From Syntrophaceae bacterium UBA6109 (GTDB lineage Bacteria > Desulfobacterota > Syntrophia > Syntrophales > UBA6109): a DNA stretch of 5,815 nt. The position numbers and the translations under genes were made by a program. Below, one piece after another: positions 5,345 through 5,815 of this stretch. Position 1 is the stretch's first letter, and each line of letters starts with the position of its first letter. The stretch is from the NCBI GenBank assembly GCA_002428445.1, contig DIWJ01000096.1:42770-48584 (forward strand), in the 5' to 3' direction. Under the pieces are notes generated by a model. The model searched no databases. It saw only the letters and a list, made by a program, of their open reading frames with translations, and was not told the DNA's origin.

Positions 5345-5815
5345 GCACTGCAAATACAGAAGCCAAGAAGCTGTTTCAAAATTTTGAACTCTACGCCCCG
5401 AAACTGATTGAGAAGATGGAGTACTTCAGCCCGGGTCACCGCGCCTGTCAGGGCTGCGGAGAGGCGCTGGCGATCCGTCTGATGTGCAAGGCGCTCGGCC
5501 GGGACACGGTTGTCGCCAATGCCACGGGTTGCATGGAGGTCATCTCCAGCCTCTATCCGACGACCGCCTGGAACCTGCCCTGGATCCACGTGGCCTTTCC
5601 CAATGCCGCAGCGGTAGGGTCGGGCGTCGAGGCGGGTCTCAAGGCCCTGCACCGCAAGGGGAAGATTCCCGACCGCTACGTCAAGACAGTAGCCATCGGC
5701 GGCGACGGCGGAACCGTGGATATCGGCTTCCAGGCCCTGTCCGGGGCGATGGAGCGCGGCCATGACATGCTGTATGTCTGCTTCGACAACGAGGCGTACA
5801 TGAACACCGGCATCC
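5341..5815 (+). CDS. porB: 2-oxoacid:ferredoxin oxidoreductase, beta subunit (partial, runs off the window)
   Basis: The beta subunit binds TPP-diphosphate, Mg2+ and a proximal [4Fe-4S] cluster. The reading frame is open from ATG 5341 to the window end, giving 158 residues of an expected protein of about 300. It shows the cluster cysteines C36-x2-C39 ([13 protein letters not shown]) and C64 (NATGCMEV). The core segment [20 protein letters not shown] (79-98) follows. The TPP motif [20 protein letters not shown] begins at 121 and ends at the Asn of DNEAYMNTG (149-157). Asn155 in YMNTG corresponds by motif to the active-site Asn of the pyruvate enzyme. The fourth cluster cysteine, expected later in the family, is outside the window. 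The start overlaps the porA stop by 4 bases (ATGA), with GGAG (5330-5333) seven bases upstream, so it is translationally coupled to porA. Confidence 0.94.
   Translation, partial: MSTANTEAKKLFQNFELYAPKLIEKMEYFSPGHRACQGCGEALAIRLMCKALGRDTVVANATGCMEVISSLYPTTAWNLPWIHVAFPNAAAVGSGVEAGLKALHRKGKIPDRYVKTVAIGGDGGTVDIGFQALSGAMERGHDMLYVCFDNEAYMNTGI

Noticed and set aside
4289..5353. 354-codon open frame antisense to porA
   Set aside because: It is a shadow of the high-confidence porA gene, with His/Gly/Asp-rich composition and no domain.

Overview
This is the end of a housekeeping RNA/DNA-metabolism cluster followed by the start of an anaerobic energy-metabolism operon. All genes are on the + strand. The coding DNA is GC-rich. 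The clues are a short bacterial-type SRP RNA, the dnaX-ybaB-recR order and a four-subunit 2-oxoacid:ferredoxin oxidoreductase. Together they suggest a strictly anaerobic bacterium, most plausibly of the former Deltaproteobacteria (Desulfobacterota; Syntrophus-like or sulfate-reducer-like). That placement is inference from gene content and style, not from a phylogenetic marker search.

Region 1 (1-2896) starts with the last 33 bases of a tRNA, probably tRNA-Ser. The SRP 4.5S RNA gene (ffs, about 54-154) follows 20 bases later. Then come dnaX (clamp-loader tau/gamma subunit), ybaB (nucleoid-associated protein) and recR (recombination mediator). The last two have strong or overlapping ribosome binding sites, so dnaX-ybaB-recR reads as one transcription unit for replication and repair.

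Region 2 (2897-3293) is a 397-base gap with no convincing gene. It holds a hairpin just after recR, an AT-rich block with a perfect 12-bp palindrome, a TTGACA-type promoter, a GC-rich hairpin, and about 180 bases of possible leader with mutually exclusive short stems.

Region 3 (3294-5815) is a tightly packed porC-porD-porA-porB operon (gamma, delta, alpha, beta) of the pyruvate/2-ketoisovalerate ferredoxin oxidoreductase family. The beta gene is cut by the window end. The four products should form one cytoplasmic enzyme that converts a 2-oxoacid plus CoA to acyl-CoA, CO2 and reduced ferredoxin, or runs in reverse. TPP sits in the alpha/beta core and electrons leave through the 2[4Fe-4S] delta subunit. 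I see no mobile element, CRISPR array or clearly novel system. The points most worth a second look lie in the regulatory gap before porC.
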